A stretch of DNA of 64,000 nucleotides from Tillandsia leiboldiana (lineage: Eukaryota; Streptophyta; Magnoliopsida; Poales; Bromeliaceae). Both the position numbers and the translations under genes were made by a program. Every line of letters starts with the position of its first letter. Within the stretch, counting starts at the first letter, position 1. Positions 43,495 to 55,637 of this stretch are shown piece by piece. The stretch is taken from assembly GCA_029204045.2 (NCBI GenBank), contig CM055075.1, forward strand, positions 21,758,491-21,822,490, given 5' to 3'. The notes below the pieces were generated by a model. It was given only the letters and a program-made list of their open reading frames with translations. It had not been told where the DNA came from and did not search any database.

Positions 43495-46400
43495 TGTCAC
43501 GCCCCGGGCGTAAACCAGAACCCGGGCTCGCCAACAGATCCGCCGTGCACACAGAATTTCCCATGTACACGAAGCGCTGGTAACCTGCTCAGATATAAGA
43601 TATACAATAGAAGAGCATAAACAGAGCTGAACTAAAAGAACTATAAGTAATCTCAGACTGGAAATAAGATACAAGCTGAAATAAAAGTACAACATACTCC
43701 CAGCTCACCATAAAGATACAACTAGCTGGCCAAAGCCAGACCCAAAAGTAAACTACTATAGTCTGAGATATACAAGGGGTACAATAAAACCTCGCTACTC
43801 TCACAGTCGGGGTAGATGATCTAGCTAGTCCGCAATCCTCTTACCTCGATCTGCCGCTGAAGGCCCAGCAGCTCCCACAGATGACTCTGCAAAACAAAGG
43901 GGAAAAGGACAGAAAACAATAATGGGGGTGAGAACTACTAGATAAACCAGTAGCCTCCCCTAGTGGGTAAAACCTCTAATGCTGACGCACCCACTAAGAA
44001 TAAAGAGGCAAAAAGGAAAGAACAGTGGTATGCAATAAAGACTGCTGAAAGAAAGCTACCACTACTATGCCTCTAAATGCAGTGCCAAAAGATAACTATA
44101 TATATATGCAACTATGAAGCTGTCTGCCCAAAGAAACCCAATCAGAGGGCCAGGAAATACTGGCACTGCCTGCTCTGTCATCACTCACAACTCACCAACT
44201 GACCGGCACCCATCACGGTCAAAAAGCCTACTCCGGAGTGGCACTCGAGGGGAGCGACCCACACGAGTAAAGTATCTCTGTATCAATCATCTCTGTAACC
44301 AATGTCTCACAATAGCAGGACTGGATCATGACCATGATCAAAGTGGGAATACTCCATCCACTAATGTAACCCCGATCCCTAATCTGAGGTGATAATAACA
44401 TCTGGTCAACCGCCCAAAATCCGCGGTCACCGCTGAACCCATGGACCCTAATCTGATAAGGTAAAAACATCTGGTCAACCGCCTCACATCCGCGGTTGCC
44501 ACTATGCCCCACAATCCCCAAAACGAGTCTAAACTGTCCCAGACTCAAGATCCAACTACACTATCTCAAGATCCCGATCCGACTCGATCATCATGCATCG
44601 ATAGAGAAGAATAACCATAAAACATGTTTTCTCCTAAGTCAAATCCCATAATATAGTGCTGCAGTAAAATAGTGGCCTAACTAGTTGTCCAAATAAGCAT
44701 GCAAGTGTTCTCTTTTAAAAAGCATTTAAAAAAGTGACTAAGGTTTCATATAAAGAATCCATTTAAAATATTATAGGGTTAGTTAATTGCATGCGGTTTA
44801 AGATATAGCAGTTGTCCAACTTATTGTCCCAGATTTATCACATAGAAGCTATCAATTAATTTAGGGGGCCCAATGCAATAGGTTCATATACCACGAGTTA
44901 TCTATCACATGTATAATTGGGAAACTCCACTATTCCTAGTGTGCAAGTCAACAAAGAGGGAAACGCAACCACCCACCTCGAAAAGCGCGCACAACGTACC
45001 CAGAAAATACCCGCTGTCCTCTAAGTACACCGTCAGCTGAAACAGTATCCTACAACATCACACAAGTGTACACGGTGTAAAAACAACAAGTCCCAAAACA
45101 GCTTTTGCTGTTTTAAAATTTAGCACGCAAAACGAGGAATTTCACCTCTGTTCCGAGCTCCTAAAATCCCAGAAAAATCACGGTTGTGTTCCTCGCGAAA
45201 AGTAGCCCAAAATAGACTCTTGAATCGCCTCGATCTGATATTCCTACGCCGAGAAACAATTCGTCTAAGTCGTCACTGTCCAAAAGCCCAAACAGCAAAA
45301 GAGGGGTCAAAACACCTCGGGAATCGTGCCAAGGAATCGGAATCCAGAGAAACCATCAACACGGAAAACGAAGCCCTGCCTCTTAGGAACACAGCGGCGA
45401 AGAAATCGTCAGAGAATGACTCCTGTGCTGCGCAGGGGACTCTTCCGACTGAAATGCGACGATAACGGGCCGAAATGGGGGAAAACCGAGGCACACTGTA
45501 AAATCCGGATCGCCGCTGTCGATCTTCCAGAAAATCTGGGAACGCACCATGAGGTAGAAAAAGTAGTGAGGAACAACTTTGCTACAGGGCACTCCCTCTC
45601 CTTCTCTCTCTAACTCTCGGAAAAACAGAAAAAATGAGGGGAGGGGGCCTATTTATTGGCCCACTAAAAACATTTCAAAAATGACCATTATGTCCCAGAT
45701 TCGGGCGCCCGGTTCTTTCGGGCCCGATTTCGGGCCCGCACAGTAGCCCGGCCCAGCTTGCGGCCCATCCCGCACGGGATCTCGGTCGGACCGATTTTTG
45801 GTCCGACCGGCTTGGACGCCCGACACGTGTCCCCCGCACAGGGGACAGCGCGCCCGGCGAACCGGGCGCGGCCACGTGCCCCCTGCGGGGGCGGCGGGGT
45901 GGGTGGCGCCCGCCAGTGGCGGGGCGCCACGTGCCCCCGCTTTTCCCGCCCGACACGGCCGCCGGTGGCCGCTGCGCGCCGCCTGCACGCCTGCAGCGCG
46001 TGCGCGTACGGCCGCAGGCGCGCGCCTGCGGGTGCGCCGCGCGCACGTACGCCCGCCAACCCGGGGCCGCCACGTGGCGCGCCCCGGTGCACCGTGCGCC
46101 GCGCCGCTGCCCCAGCTTGCCCGACCTGCCCGCGCTGCCCGCGCTTGCTCCATGCGCCGCGCGTGCTGCGCCGGTCCAACAGGAGCCCGCCACGTGGCCC
46201 GCCGGTGCACCGTGCACCGGCGGTCCATTCCGTGGACCGAGAGTGGCGCGCCGGCCCAATAAGGAGGCGCCACGTGTCCCCGGCCGGTCCACAGGTCCCC
46301 CCCATGCACCATTTTGCGCAGAAAACTTTCGGGGGTCCGTTTCTGGGCATCCGGACTCCAAAATAAATAAGTAAATAGCCGTTTTCAAGCGTTTTTCCGC

Positions 46401-46601
46401 GCTGAATCCAAATACGCCCTCCGCTTAGCCTGATTCCACTCCTAAAATTCGGCAAAGGCAGCCGAAGGTCAGGCTTGCTCCCAAATCCTCTCTGAGTCCA
46501 AATAACACATCACTTTGACATGTTGGGGCCCCACACACCAATGACAAGTGTTCCACACTCCGAAACAGGGGAAAAACCACTGGAAAACCGGGGACACTAC
46601 A
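43495..46601 (-). repeat. 5' LTR of element F (right copy)
   Basis: 3107 bases, same features as the left copy, with TATA changed to AATAAATAG. Ends ACTACA and is followed by GCGGG, the target duplicate. Confidence 0.95.
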
Positions 46602-49564
46602 GCGGGTGCGTGGCCTATCTAGCCTCGGTAGATTTAGCCACCCGACCCGTTCCCTCGCCTTCCGAAATTCCCGTGGTAAGGGAATTTCCGGACGTGTTTC
46701 CGGCAGAGCTCCCCGGAGCGCCGCCGGAACGAGAAGTCGACTTCCCTATTGAACTACTTCCCGGCACCAAACCCATTACCAAGGCACCGTACAGGATGGC
46801 CTTCGCGGAGTTGAAGGAACTCAAGGCACAGTTGGAGGACCTTTTGGATAAGGGCTTCATCAGACCTAGCGCGTCACCCTGGGGCGCACCCGTCCTGTTT
46901 GTGAGGAAGAAGGACGGAAGTCTCCGGTTGTGCATCGACTACCGGGAGATAAATAAGGTCACCGTTAAGAACATGTACCCCCTGCCAAGGATCGACGACC
47001 TCTTCGACCAACTACAGGGGGCGACGGTGTTTTCAAAGATTGACCTGCAGTCGGGCTATCATCAGGTCCAGGTCAAGGGGGAGGACATCCCCAAAACGGC
47101 TTTTCGGACTCGCTACGGTCATTACGAATTTACAGTAATGCCGTTCGGGCTCACGAATGCCCCGGTGGTGTTCATGGACATGATGAACAGGGTATTCAAA
47201 CCCTTCCTGGATTTATTCGTGGTGGTCTTCATCGACGATATCCTCATCTACTCCCGTACAGACGAGGAACATGAAGAACATCTGCGCACAGTCCTCCAGA
47301 CCCTACGGGAACAGAAACTCTACGCCAAACTCAAAAAGTGTGAGTTTTGGCTCCGAGAGGTTGGCTTCTTGGGGCACGTAATCTCAGCGGCTGGAGTCGC
47401 AGTCGATCCGAAGAATATAGATTCGGTGACGGACTGGTCCCAACCGACGACGGTAACAGAGGTTCGAAGCTTTCTAGGATTAGCCGGGTACTACCGGCGC
47501 TTCGTGAAGGGTTTCTCCAAGATAGCCACCCCCTTAAACCGTTTGACTAAAAAGGGGGAAAAGTTCATCTGGACGGACAAATGTCAGAGGAGCTTCGAGG
47601 AGCTCAAGGATAGATTGACGCGAGCTCCGATTCTCGCCCTGCCAGAACCAGGGGAGGATTATGAAGTGTATTGCGATGCGTCGCGAAACGGACTGGGTGG
47701 AGTACTCATGCAACGGGGAAAGGTTATAGCCTATGCGTCAAGGCTGCTCAAGGAATACGAGCGAAACTACCCCGTGCACGATTTGGAACTCGCAGCGGTT
47801 GTGTTCGTCCTCAAGCTTTGGAGACACTACCTGTATGGGGCACACTCCAATGTGTACTCAGATCATAAAAGTCTTAAGTACCTTTTCACCCAAAAGGAGT
47901 TAAATTTGCGACAAAGACGGTGGCTCGAGCTACTGAAGGATTACGATTTAACGATCCACTACCACCCGGGAAAGGCAAACGTGGTGGCCGACGCCCTGAG
48001 CCGTAAGGGGCAGGCCGAGAAGGCAGGGGTGAGTACCATCACCCAGCAAGATAGTCTGATTGCGGAGTTTTCGCGATTAAGACTAGAAGTAGTACCAGCG
48101 GGCACAGTCGAACAACTTCTGACACTGGTGGTCAGACCTACCTTGCTAGACAGAATTCTCGAAGGGCAATCGACTGATGACCAACTCCAGCTGGTGCGAA
48201 ATAGAGTGACTGCCGACCAAGGAGGTGATTTCACAGTAAACTCCGATGGCACGATACGATTTCGGGGACGAATCTGTGTGCCGGATCTACCGGAACTCAA
48301 AGAGGAGATCCTGCGGGAGGCGCAGACCGCTCCATATACAGCGCATCCCGGGGGAACGAAGATGTACAAGGATGTCAAACAGACCTTCTGGTGGCCCAAA
48401 ATGAAGGGAGACGTGACTCGGTTTGTGGCACACTGCCTGGTGTGCCAACGAGTGAAGGCCGAGCACCAGCGTCCAGCAGGAAAATTGCAACCCTTACCGG
48501 TGCCCGTGTGGAAGTGGGACATGATTACCATGGATTTTGTGACCGGGTTCCCGAGATCGTCACAGGGACACGATGCAATATGGGTAATTGTGGACCGTCT
48601 GACGAAATCGGCCCACTTTCTACCCATACACACGACGTGGACGCGGGAACGACTGGCACAAACCTACATCAACGAGATAGTAAGGTTGCATGGGGTGCCG
48701 ACATCCATCACGTCGGACAGGGACACGCGATTTGTGTCAAACTTTTGGCAGAGCCTGCAGCGAGCAATGGGAACCAAGTTGCACTTCAGTACGGCTTTTC
48801 ACCCGCAGACCGACGGACAATCAGAGCGGGTGATACAAATTGTGGAGGACATGCTTCAGGCATGCGTTTTAGACCTGGGCGAAGGATGGGCACGGTGCTT
48901 GCCCCTAGTGGAAATTGCCTACAATAACAGTTACCAGGCCAGCATTCAGATGGCGCCATACGAGGCCCTGTACGGGCGCCGCTGTCGGTCTCCAATATGC
49001 TGGGACGACTTGGGTGAGCGTAAGTTTCTGGGCCCAGATTTGGTGGAGGAGACCGAAGCGAAGGTGCGAATGACCGCCCAGAGCAGACAGAAAAGCTACG
49101 CGGACAACAGACGCCGAGACTTAGAGTTCATGGTGGGTGAGCACGCGTTACTCCGAGTTTCGCCCTCCAAGGGGAACCGACGTTTCGGCATAAAGGGAAA
49201 GTTAATCCCGAGGTACGTAGGACCGTTCGAGATCCTAGAACGCATAGGACCGGTGGCGTACCGATTAGCCCTGCCGCCAAATCTTGAACGAGTCCATAAC
49301 GTGTTCCACGTCTCAATGCTCCGGAAGTACCTAGCCGATCCCTCTCATGCCTTGGATGCCTCCACCATCGAGTTGCGAGAGGATTTAAGCGTCGAGGAGA
49401 TGCCGGTGCGGATTTTGGTGAGAGAGGACAAGAAGTTGCGCAAACGAACAATCCCCTATGTAAAGGTCCAGTGGAGCAACCATGAAGAGCGCGAGGCGAC
49501 TTGGGAACTGGAATCGAAGATGAGGGAATGTTTTCCCGAATTGATTAGTGGGGTTTGTATTTAA
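46602..49564 (+). CDS. Element E pol: reverse transcriptase, RNase H, integrase, chromodomain
   Basis: 46602-46606 repeat the F target site; coding resumes at 46607 in the same frame as 35247 and is open without a stop to TAA at 49562-49564. Reverse transcriptase: VREFPDVFPAELPG, LCIDYREINKVTV, catalytic VVFIDDILIYS (about 47220-47255). RNase H: YEVYCDASRNGLGGVLMQ, VHDLELAAVVF, DHKSLKYLF. Integrase: HPGGTKMYKD with CLVCQRVKAEH (about 48350-48470); catalytic acids in WVIVDRLTKSAHF, TSDRDTRF and QTDGQSERVIQ. Chromodomain at the end (TIPYVKVQWSNHEEREATWE). Compared with F, six residues are missing in frame between KVR and TAQSRQ near 49072. It cannot be expressed normally now because F separates it from gag. 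Confidence 0.93.
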
Positions 49565-49599
49565 GTTTCGGGACGAAATTTTTTATAAAGTGTGAGTGG
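49565..49599 (+). other. End of E internal region, weak polypurine tract
   Basis: TTTCGGGACGAAAT followed by AAAGTGTGAGTGG just before the LTR. The purine tract is broken by Ts and is weaker than in F and H. Confidence 0.5.
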
Positions 49600-52489
49600 T
49601 GTAGTGATCCGGCCTTTCGGGGTATTTTTGACTTACGTGTAGTCATTTAAGCCTTTAAGTGAAATAAAATTATTCAATTCTTAAAAGTTGGCCATTGTGG
49701 GGTGCTAGTATTTTTCTGCGATAGAGCGCGGAAAAAGAAAGCCGACGGTGCGATCGGATCTGAAATCCGATATCGAGATCCCCCGGAACGGGATTCAAAG
49801 TGATACGGTGATTAGTCGTACATCGGAATCCGTGCAAAATATCTTGCACCCGTTAGAGATAAGGTGGGTTATCTCGTAGGGGATAATTAATTAGTTAATT
49901 AATTATCCCAGACGGAAAATAATAATTCTCTTACGTACGAATTAAAGAGAAATTAATTAGAGATAAAGTGCGACTATATAAGGGATCCCGATTAAAGAAA
50001 AGAAAAGAAAAGAAAGAAATAAAAATCCTAATCAGTGAGAAGAGAAAAGAGGAAAAGAAGGAGGAAGCGGAGGAACCCGATCGCCCTGATTCACGTGCCG
50101 GAGATCGGAGAACGAGACGCCATCGTCTACGGGGAGCGGATCCGGGTCTCCAACGCCGAAAGGAAACAAGATCGATTCTTTAATTCCGATAGATTGAGGT
50201 TAGTGGTCGTTAATCTTTTTGTAGAATTAATCGGGGGTTTTCCGTGTTCTCGTAAGGTCGTATTAATTAGTACATCGATCGCGGAATTTCCGTCGGGTTT
50301 TGATCCATGTTTTATTCTCGTTCTTGATCGAGGGTGATCGATGGTTTTTATCGAGTTTAATCGATGATTTTTAGTCGGTTTCTTTTTATCGGACTTGGTC
50401 GAAAATTCGATCGGGGTTCCAATTTATGTTTTGGTTGTTCGTGGATCAACGGTTTAGCCGTTAGATTTACCGCGGATTTATTCGGAGATTTTTAGGGATG
50501 TTTCGTTGGAACATAGTGGGTTAACGCGAGGCCGCCGCCGCCGTTGTTAAACGGGAGGCCACCGCCGTCGTTACCATGGTCGCGGGGTCTTCACCGGAGT
50601 CGCACGGGAGCGAAAACGGAGAAGAAATCGCGAAACGGGAGCGAAAACGGCGAAGAAAACCGCGAAATTAGGGTTTACTGTGCTTGTCCGTACAGCACGG
50701 TCCACGAGTCCAGGCGAGCACCCGGTGCATGCCCGCAGCGTCGGAAGCACCAGACCCGGTGCACGGGTTCGTGCACCGGCCCGGCCCAAGGCGCGCGGTG
50801 CACGCCTCATGCGTGCACCCGGCGCACGCGCTTGCGGCCGAAGGGCAAGGACCCGGTGCACTCTCGGGTCGTGCACCGGCCCGGCCCGAGATGCGCGGTG
50901 CACGCCTCCTGCGTGCACCCGGCGCATGCCGCCGCCGCCTGACGCCGTGAACCCGGTGCACGGTTGCCCCCGTGCACCAACCGACAGCCCGAAGTTCATT
51001 TGCTCCGTTTTTGTCCGTTTTTCCACCGTTTTGAGCGTCGTCTTCGCCGTTGGGATCACAATCTCCGGGGTTTTCTTGGCATGGCAACTTGGGATCTTTT
51101 TGGTCATTGTTTTATTTTGTTGGGTGCCGATTTCGCCGACGCTCCGCGCCTCGACGAAATTGTCGGGGGCGCGCCGTCGGGTCTCTTCTCTCATCATTTT
51201 CGCCGCCGGGGCCTTCTTGGTCTAACCATTGACGTCCCGAGTGGGCTACCGGTTGAGGATTGAGTTTTGTTGGACTTTTCCGTCGAAAAGAGTAAATTGG
51301 GTCTTGTGTTTTCGGATGTTAGTACACGCTTTTGACTATAGTTATCCGTGCGGACTTTCTTTAGGTCCAGACGCGCAGCGGGGGTGCGCGAAGGATTCGG
51401 GTGTTCCGATCTCTCTTCAAATAGGTGGGTACGGTTGCTGTAAATACAACCAGTGCAGTAAGTGCATCTATCGTCATTAAAATGCTCTTAATTTATCTAA
51501 CAAAGTAGATGGACAGTTTAACCTTTCGCATAATTGTGTTTTTATCTAACAATTGAAGCGGCTACGGTCGCGGTGCTCATGACACGCCGATCTCGGCAAA
51601 TCCGTTTTCGGATGCTGCACGTACATAGGCGGATTGGCCTCCGCATGGGTGTACTTTTTCGGAAGAGTGGTCTCTTATGACCCGTGTTCCTCACAAAAGT
51701 GTGGGTGCCGTGAGGACCTCTTCGCGCCCGCTGAAAATAGCACACCAGCACCGCGAAGAGGTTAAAAGCATCAAAGTAGGTGTTTGCGCACGAGGGGAGA
51801 CTTTAGTCTCACCGACAAATATTCTGGGGTTGGTTCCCAATTTAATTGATAATTCTGGGGTTGGTGCCCAATTTAATTGATAAATCTGGGGTTGGGGCCC
51901 AGCTTAATATGTGCAGGGTTTTAGCGAAATGGTTCCGGTGTATTCGGTTTGCTCCTTATTTCCTTATTGATATTAGACATCTACTTTGTTTGTCACTGAC
52001 ATTACCCACTCCGTGACAGGTGTTACGAGGTGCGTTAGCCGGGAGGGCAGTGAGACTGCGTCGCGAGAACCGTAGTCAGAACACTTGGTTTTTATTATCT
52101 CATTTCTCTTACGCTTAATTTAGTTAATTTGCTTGTGGGTCGTAATATTCGTGGACATGTATTACTTAGCGCTGTGGATGAGGTGTACTTTTATATTTCG
52201 GTTCTTTTTGTGATGTTTTCTTATGCGGCACGTTTTCATGATAAACCAAATGACTTCGAAAAGGTTTTCTCAAAACGAAGTGCCGTGTGGGCACGGGTTT
52301 TGCAACCGCTGGCTTTATCCTTTCTAAACACTGATGCCGCTTTAATATTCCGCATGATGATGTATGTCTATTGTATGGTTGATGGTTGGTGTTTGATGTA
52401 TGTTGTTGTAAATGAGACGCCGTGCATATGCAAAGGAGACTCTGTCCGCGGGCAGGGAGAATTTGTGTATGTGGCGGTCTGGCACGCAC
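49600..52489 (+). repeat. 3' LTR of element E, cut by element G
   Basis: Matches 30233-33122 without net length difference. It stops at GGCACGCAC (52489), where TGTTACGG of G starts. The 5' LTR has 101 more bases, which should follow G. Confidence 0.95.
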
Positions 52490-52717
52490 TGTTACGGAAT
52501 TTGAGTTGGCGTAATTTCGTGAAAGGTTCAAGTCTTGAAGATTGAAGGTGAAGAAGGTTGGATCATTTAACTCAATCTCAAGAAAGAAGAATTCAAAAGG
52601 ATCAGGTATGTTTAACTAAAGATTTTTGGTGATCCGAATACTTCTTGTAGTGTAGAAACACCTGGAAGAATTTTTCATTGCATAAAAATCAAAAACTGGA
52701 CATGGGACATGTTCAGG

Positions 52718-53000
52718 ATCCGGATCAGACATTCCAATCCGGATCCCGAAGGGTGTTCGTTCATACACTGGTTCAATCCGGATCGCAGCATCCCATGATC
52801 CGGATCCCGAACACTAGTTTTACCTTTTTACTTGCACGATCCGGATCAGGATCTGCAATCCGGATCCCGAACGTTGATGTTTGGTGAAACTGTATGAACG
52901 ATCCGGATCAGCCATTTCGATCCGGATCCCGAACCATCGTTTTTCTGGAAACCGTCTTTCTTGCTACTGCAATCCGGATCGCCGAAATCCGATCCGGATC
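52718..53000 (+). promoter_or_regulatory. ATCCGGATC palindrome array, element G
   Basis: Ten exact ATCCGGATC copies at 52718, 52737, 52776, 52798, 52839, 52858, 52901, 52920, 52972 and 52992: five pairs spaced 19-22 bases within a pair and about 58-71 bases between pairs. Several are the full palindrome GATCCGGATC. The array ends about 65 bases before the TATA box. Confidence 0.8.
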
Positions 53001-53066
53001 GCCGTCTGTAATATTTCCAGAAATGGTAGGTTTTTGATTCTTATCTCCTACCTAGGGTTTCTAACC

Positions 53067-53076
53067 TATAAATAGA
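53067..53076 (+). promoter_or_regulatory. TATA box, element G
   Basis: TATAAATAGA, same as in A and D. Confidence 0.8.
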
Positions 53077-53376
53077 CCCTATGATTTATTTTTTTTAGGG
53101 CGAAGAAGGAAGAAGAAGCCGATAAAAAGAAAAATAGCCGTCATATTCAAATATCATCTTATACGGCCTAAGATCCACATATAGAGAAGAAAGGAAATCA
53201 TTAGATATTACTCTATGTTTCTTCATCTATATTGATTAGTTTGATTCTAGGTTTTCACACTCACATCTTGAGTTGAATCAAACTAATGAATACTTCGATG
53301 GTATTTCCTATCTATCTTTGATCTAAGTATTCGGCGGATCATCACCACCCAAAAACAACGATTTCCCCAAAATCGG

Positions 53377-53560
53377 CGCGTGGACTCGCGTGTCCTTGTG
53401 GATTCAAGGTGCAACCGCTCTCGTGGATTCGGAGCGAGGTACGTTCGTGGATTCGAAGCGTGCTACTGGGTGAAGACCGTGGATTCGGTCGGACGTCGTG
53501 GACTCGACGTTGGACGTCGTGGATTCGGCGTTGGACGCAGATCGTGGATTCGAGACGCGT
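53377..53560 (+). other. Stem-loop series with TGGATT/TGGACT loops, element G leader
   Basis: Eight hairpins in 184 bases. Clean stems: CGCG/CGCG (53377), CCTTG/CAAGG (53394), GACCG/CGGTC (53475), ACGTCG/CGACGT (53493) and ACGTCG/CGGCGT with a G-T pair (53514). Stems with one bulge: CGCTC-CG/CGGAGCG (53416) and ACG-TTCG/CGAA-CGT (53441). The last (53535-53560) has TCG/CGA, a 3x3 internal loop, then ACGC/GCGT. Each loop is TGGATT or TGGACT closed by CG/CG or by a near variant. Confidence 0.7.
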
Positions 53561-53858
53561 TGCGGAACGAGCGGAGAAGATCAACTAGGAGCGTATGGTA
53601 AAAGGTTGAGTCGTCTGTGAGTACGTTAAATCACCTTGTACGTGTGTCAATTCTAGTGGATTTCACCGTGTTATCCGTCCCGTGGTTTTTTACTCCGGTT
53701 TGGAGTTTTTCCACGTAAAAATCTTGCGTGTTCCTTTTTATTTCCGCATTGGGTTTTATTGCGCAATGATTTTTTGAGTGTTTATTGTTTACACCTATTA
53801 ACCCCCCTCTAGGTGTTTTTTCCCCTATTTAGATCTATATTTCATATAACCCAACAAG

Positions 53859-53870
53859 TGGTATCAGAGC
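53859..53870 (+). other. Primer binding site of element G
   Basis: TGGTATCAGAGC, two bases after the LTR. Confidence 0.9.
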
Positions 53871-53889
53871 GGGAATAGGGTTGTAAACA

Positions 53890-55637
53890 ATGGTTGAAGG
53901 TGGAAACATCAATCGACCCCCTTTCTTTGATGGAACAAATTATGCGTACTGGAAAGTACGGATGAAAGCCTTTTTAATTTTCATCGACGAAAGGGTGTGG
54001 CAATCAATTGAATTAGGATGGTCTAATCCAACTGAGATTATTTCTGATGTTCGCACCTTAAAACCTAGGTCGAAATGGACCAAGGAATAGTTAGATTCAT
54101 CTTCTTACAATGGCAAGGGAATTAATGCTATTTTTAATGCCTTATCTCAAACTGAATTCTCTCGCGTCTCGGCATGTGAGACTGCGAAAGAAATCTGGGA
54201 TGTGCTTCAGGTTACACATGAGGGAACTAACCTCGTGAAGATTCAAAAGCTGCAAATGCTTATGAGCAGATTTGACTCCATTTTTATGGCAGAAAATGAA
54301 TCTTTCACGGACTACTATACACGATTGCAAGATATCGTAAATTCATGTGCTAACCTGGGAGAGAAGATTCCAGAATTTAAAGTTGTAAGAAAGATCTTAA
54401 GAACTCTTCCTGAACGATTTCGCCCAAAGGTTACAGCCATTGAAACTATTAAACACCCGGACGAAATACATGTAGAAGAATTAGTTGGTTCATTACAAAC
54501 TTATGAAATGACATTTACTACTAACTCGCTCTCTTGACAAGGAAGTTTCGCCGCAACTTTCGAAGGGGTAATTCAAGTAAATCTCCATCCTTCGGAAAGT
54601 CGAAGAAAGGCAAGGGTAATTCAAGTTACAAGTCAAGAAAGCAAGAGAACTTTTCAAAGGATAAGAAAAGTTCAGAGGGATAAGTCCAATGCTTCAAGTG
54701 CCGAGGATACGGCCATATCTCAACGGAGTGTCCAACTAAGAATCCGTCGAAGAAGAAAGTGATGCAAGCCGTCACTTGGGATGACAACTCAACGTCAAAT
54801 GAGTCATCCTCAAGTGATGAAGAAGAAAGCGCAACGGCATTCCACGCGTCCACATCTTCACCCTTCATGTGCTTAATGGCAAGTACATCCGAGTCATTGT
54901 CCAACTCCACTGTTGAAAAGAATGCAACGGACAATGAATCGGATGATTCGGAAGGTGAAGATTTTGTTTTAGCCTACCACAGACTTTTGAGGGATTCAAA
55001 GAAAGTGGCTAAGCAAAACAAGAGTTTGAGAGGGAGAGTGCATGATCTCGAAGAAGAAGCAAAAAGGGCAACTTCTCTCTCAAACGCTCTTGAAGTGGAA
55101 AGGGAAAATCTGATAAAAGTAAATGTTTCCCTTCAAGAGTCCAATGAGCTTTTTGAGAAGGAACATACAAAACTGGTGGATAAAGCGGATCACTTCTCAA
55201 AGCTCTACAACGAGGCTCGACGGAATAACCTGGAAATGACAAAGACCATTTTCCAACTCAAGGATGACTTGCAGCGATTCTCTTCTGGAAGGAGTAAGTT
55301 GGATAAGCTTCTTGGTCTTGGTCAATCAAATCGGTTCGGCCTCGGGTACACTCGAACTGAAAACAGTCCAAGTTCGAGTGGGACAGTCTTTGTGCCCCAG
55401 TCGGTATCTCCTCCTCCGACACCGGAGCTAACGACAAGCAACGACAACAAGCCTACTTCATCCTCCTCGGGATCGTCAAGTACTAAGGTATGTTTTCGTT
55501 GTGGTATTTTAGGGCACATAAGGAGAAATTGCAAGATGGGAGCCAAACGCTCAACTCAAGCACTTCTTGCAACGACTACCAAAAAGGCGCCTCCCCGGAA
55601 TTCAAAGCAAAACTTTTCAAATGAAAAGAGCCTTGGT
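53890..55637 (+). pseudogene. Copia gag of element G, interrupted by H
   Basis: Starts MVEGGNINRPPFFDGTNYAY at 53890, 20 bases after the primer site, and continues with the UBN2-like capsid domain (IQKLQMLMSRFDSI, KILRTLPERFRPKV). First zinc knuckle CFKCRGYGHISTEC (about 54688-54730), acidic Ser-rich linker, coiled coil (about 54990-55270), second knuckle CFRCGILGHIRRNC (about 55492-55533). Stops: TAG 54088-54090, TGA 54535-54537 after an apparent deletion that removes the linker present in A and D, and TAA 54681-54683. Open again from about 54684 to the H insertion. Confidence 0.9.

Larger units (their letters stand above)
35248..46601 (-). mobile_element. Tekay-like Gypsy chromovirus F, full length with TSD
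   Basis: 11,354 bases, inserted in E between protease and reverse transcriptase. Target duplication GCGGG at 35243-35247 and 46602-46606. LTRs of 3105 and 3107 bases differ at about 37 positions by eye (about 1.2%). All domains are present on the minus strand (gag, protease, reverse transcriptase, RNase H, integrase, chromodomain), but two frameshifts and two stops break the frame. Confidence 0.95.
30233..52489 (+). mobile_element. Tekay-like Gypsy chromovirus E, host of F, interrupted in its 3' LTR by G
   Basis: 5' LTR (30233-33223), primer site, gag-protease (33445-35247), insertion of F, then reverse transcriptase to chromodomain (46607-49564) and the 3' LTR, which stops at 52489 where G begins. 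About 100 bases of the 3' LTR should follow G outside the window. Left target flank AAAGT (30228-30232). The LTRs differ at about 38 of 2890 aligned positions by eye (about 1.3%) with no net length change. Confidence 0.9.
52490..53856 (+). repeat. 5' LTR of element G
   Basis: Starts TGTTACGG, ends AACCCAACA; 1367 bases. Contains the ATCCGGATC array, TATA box and stem-loop series. Confidence 0.85.
52490..55637 (+). mobile_element. Copia element G (Sirevirus-like), left part
   Basis: 5' LTR, primer site and gag, interrupted by H at 55637. Left target flank CGCAC (52485-52489). Related to A and D in the TATA region, hairpins and gag, but a distinct family with its own palindrome. Whether it has pol cannot be seen. 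Confidence 0.85.
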
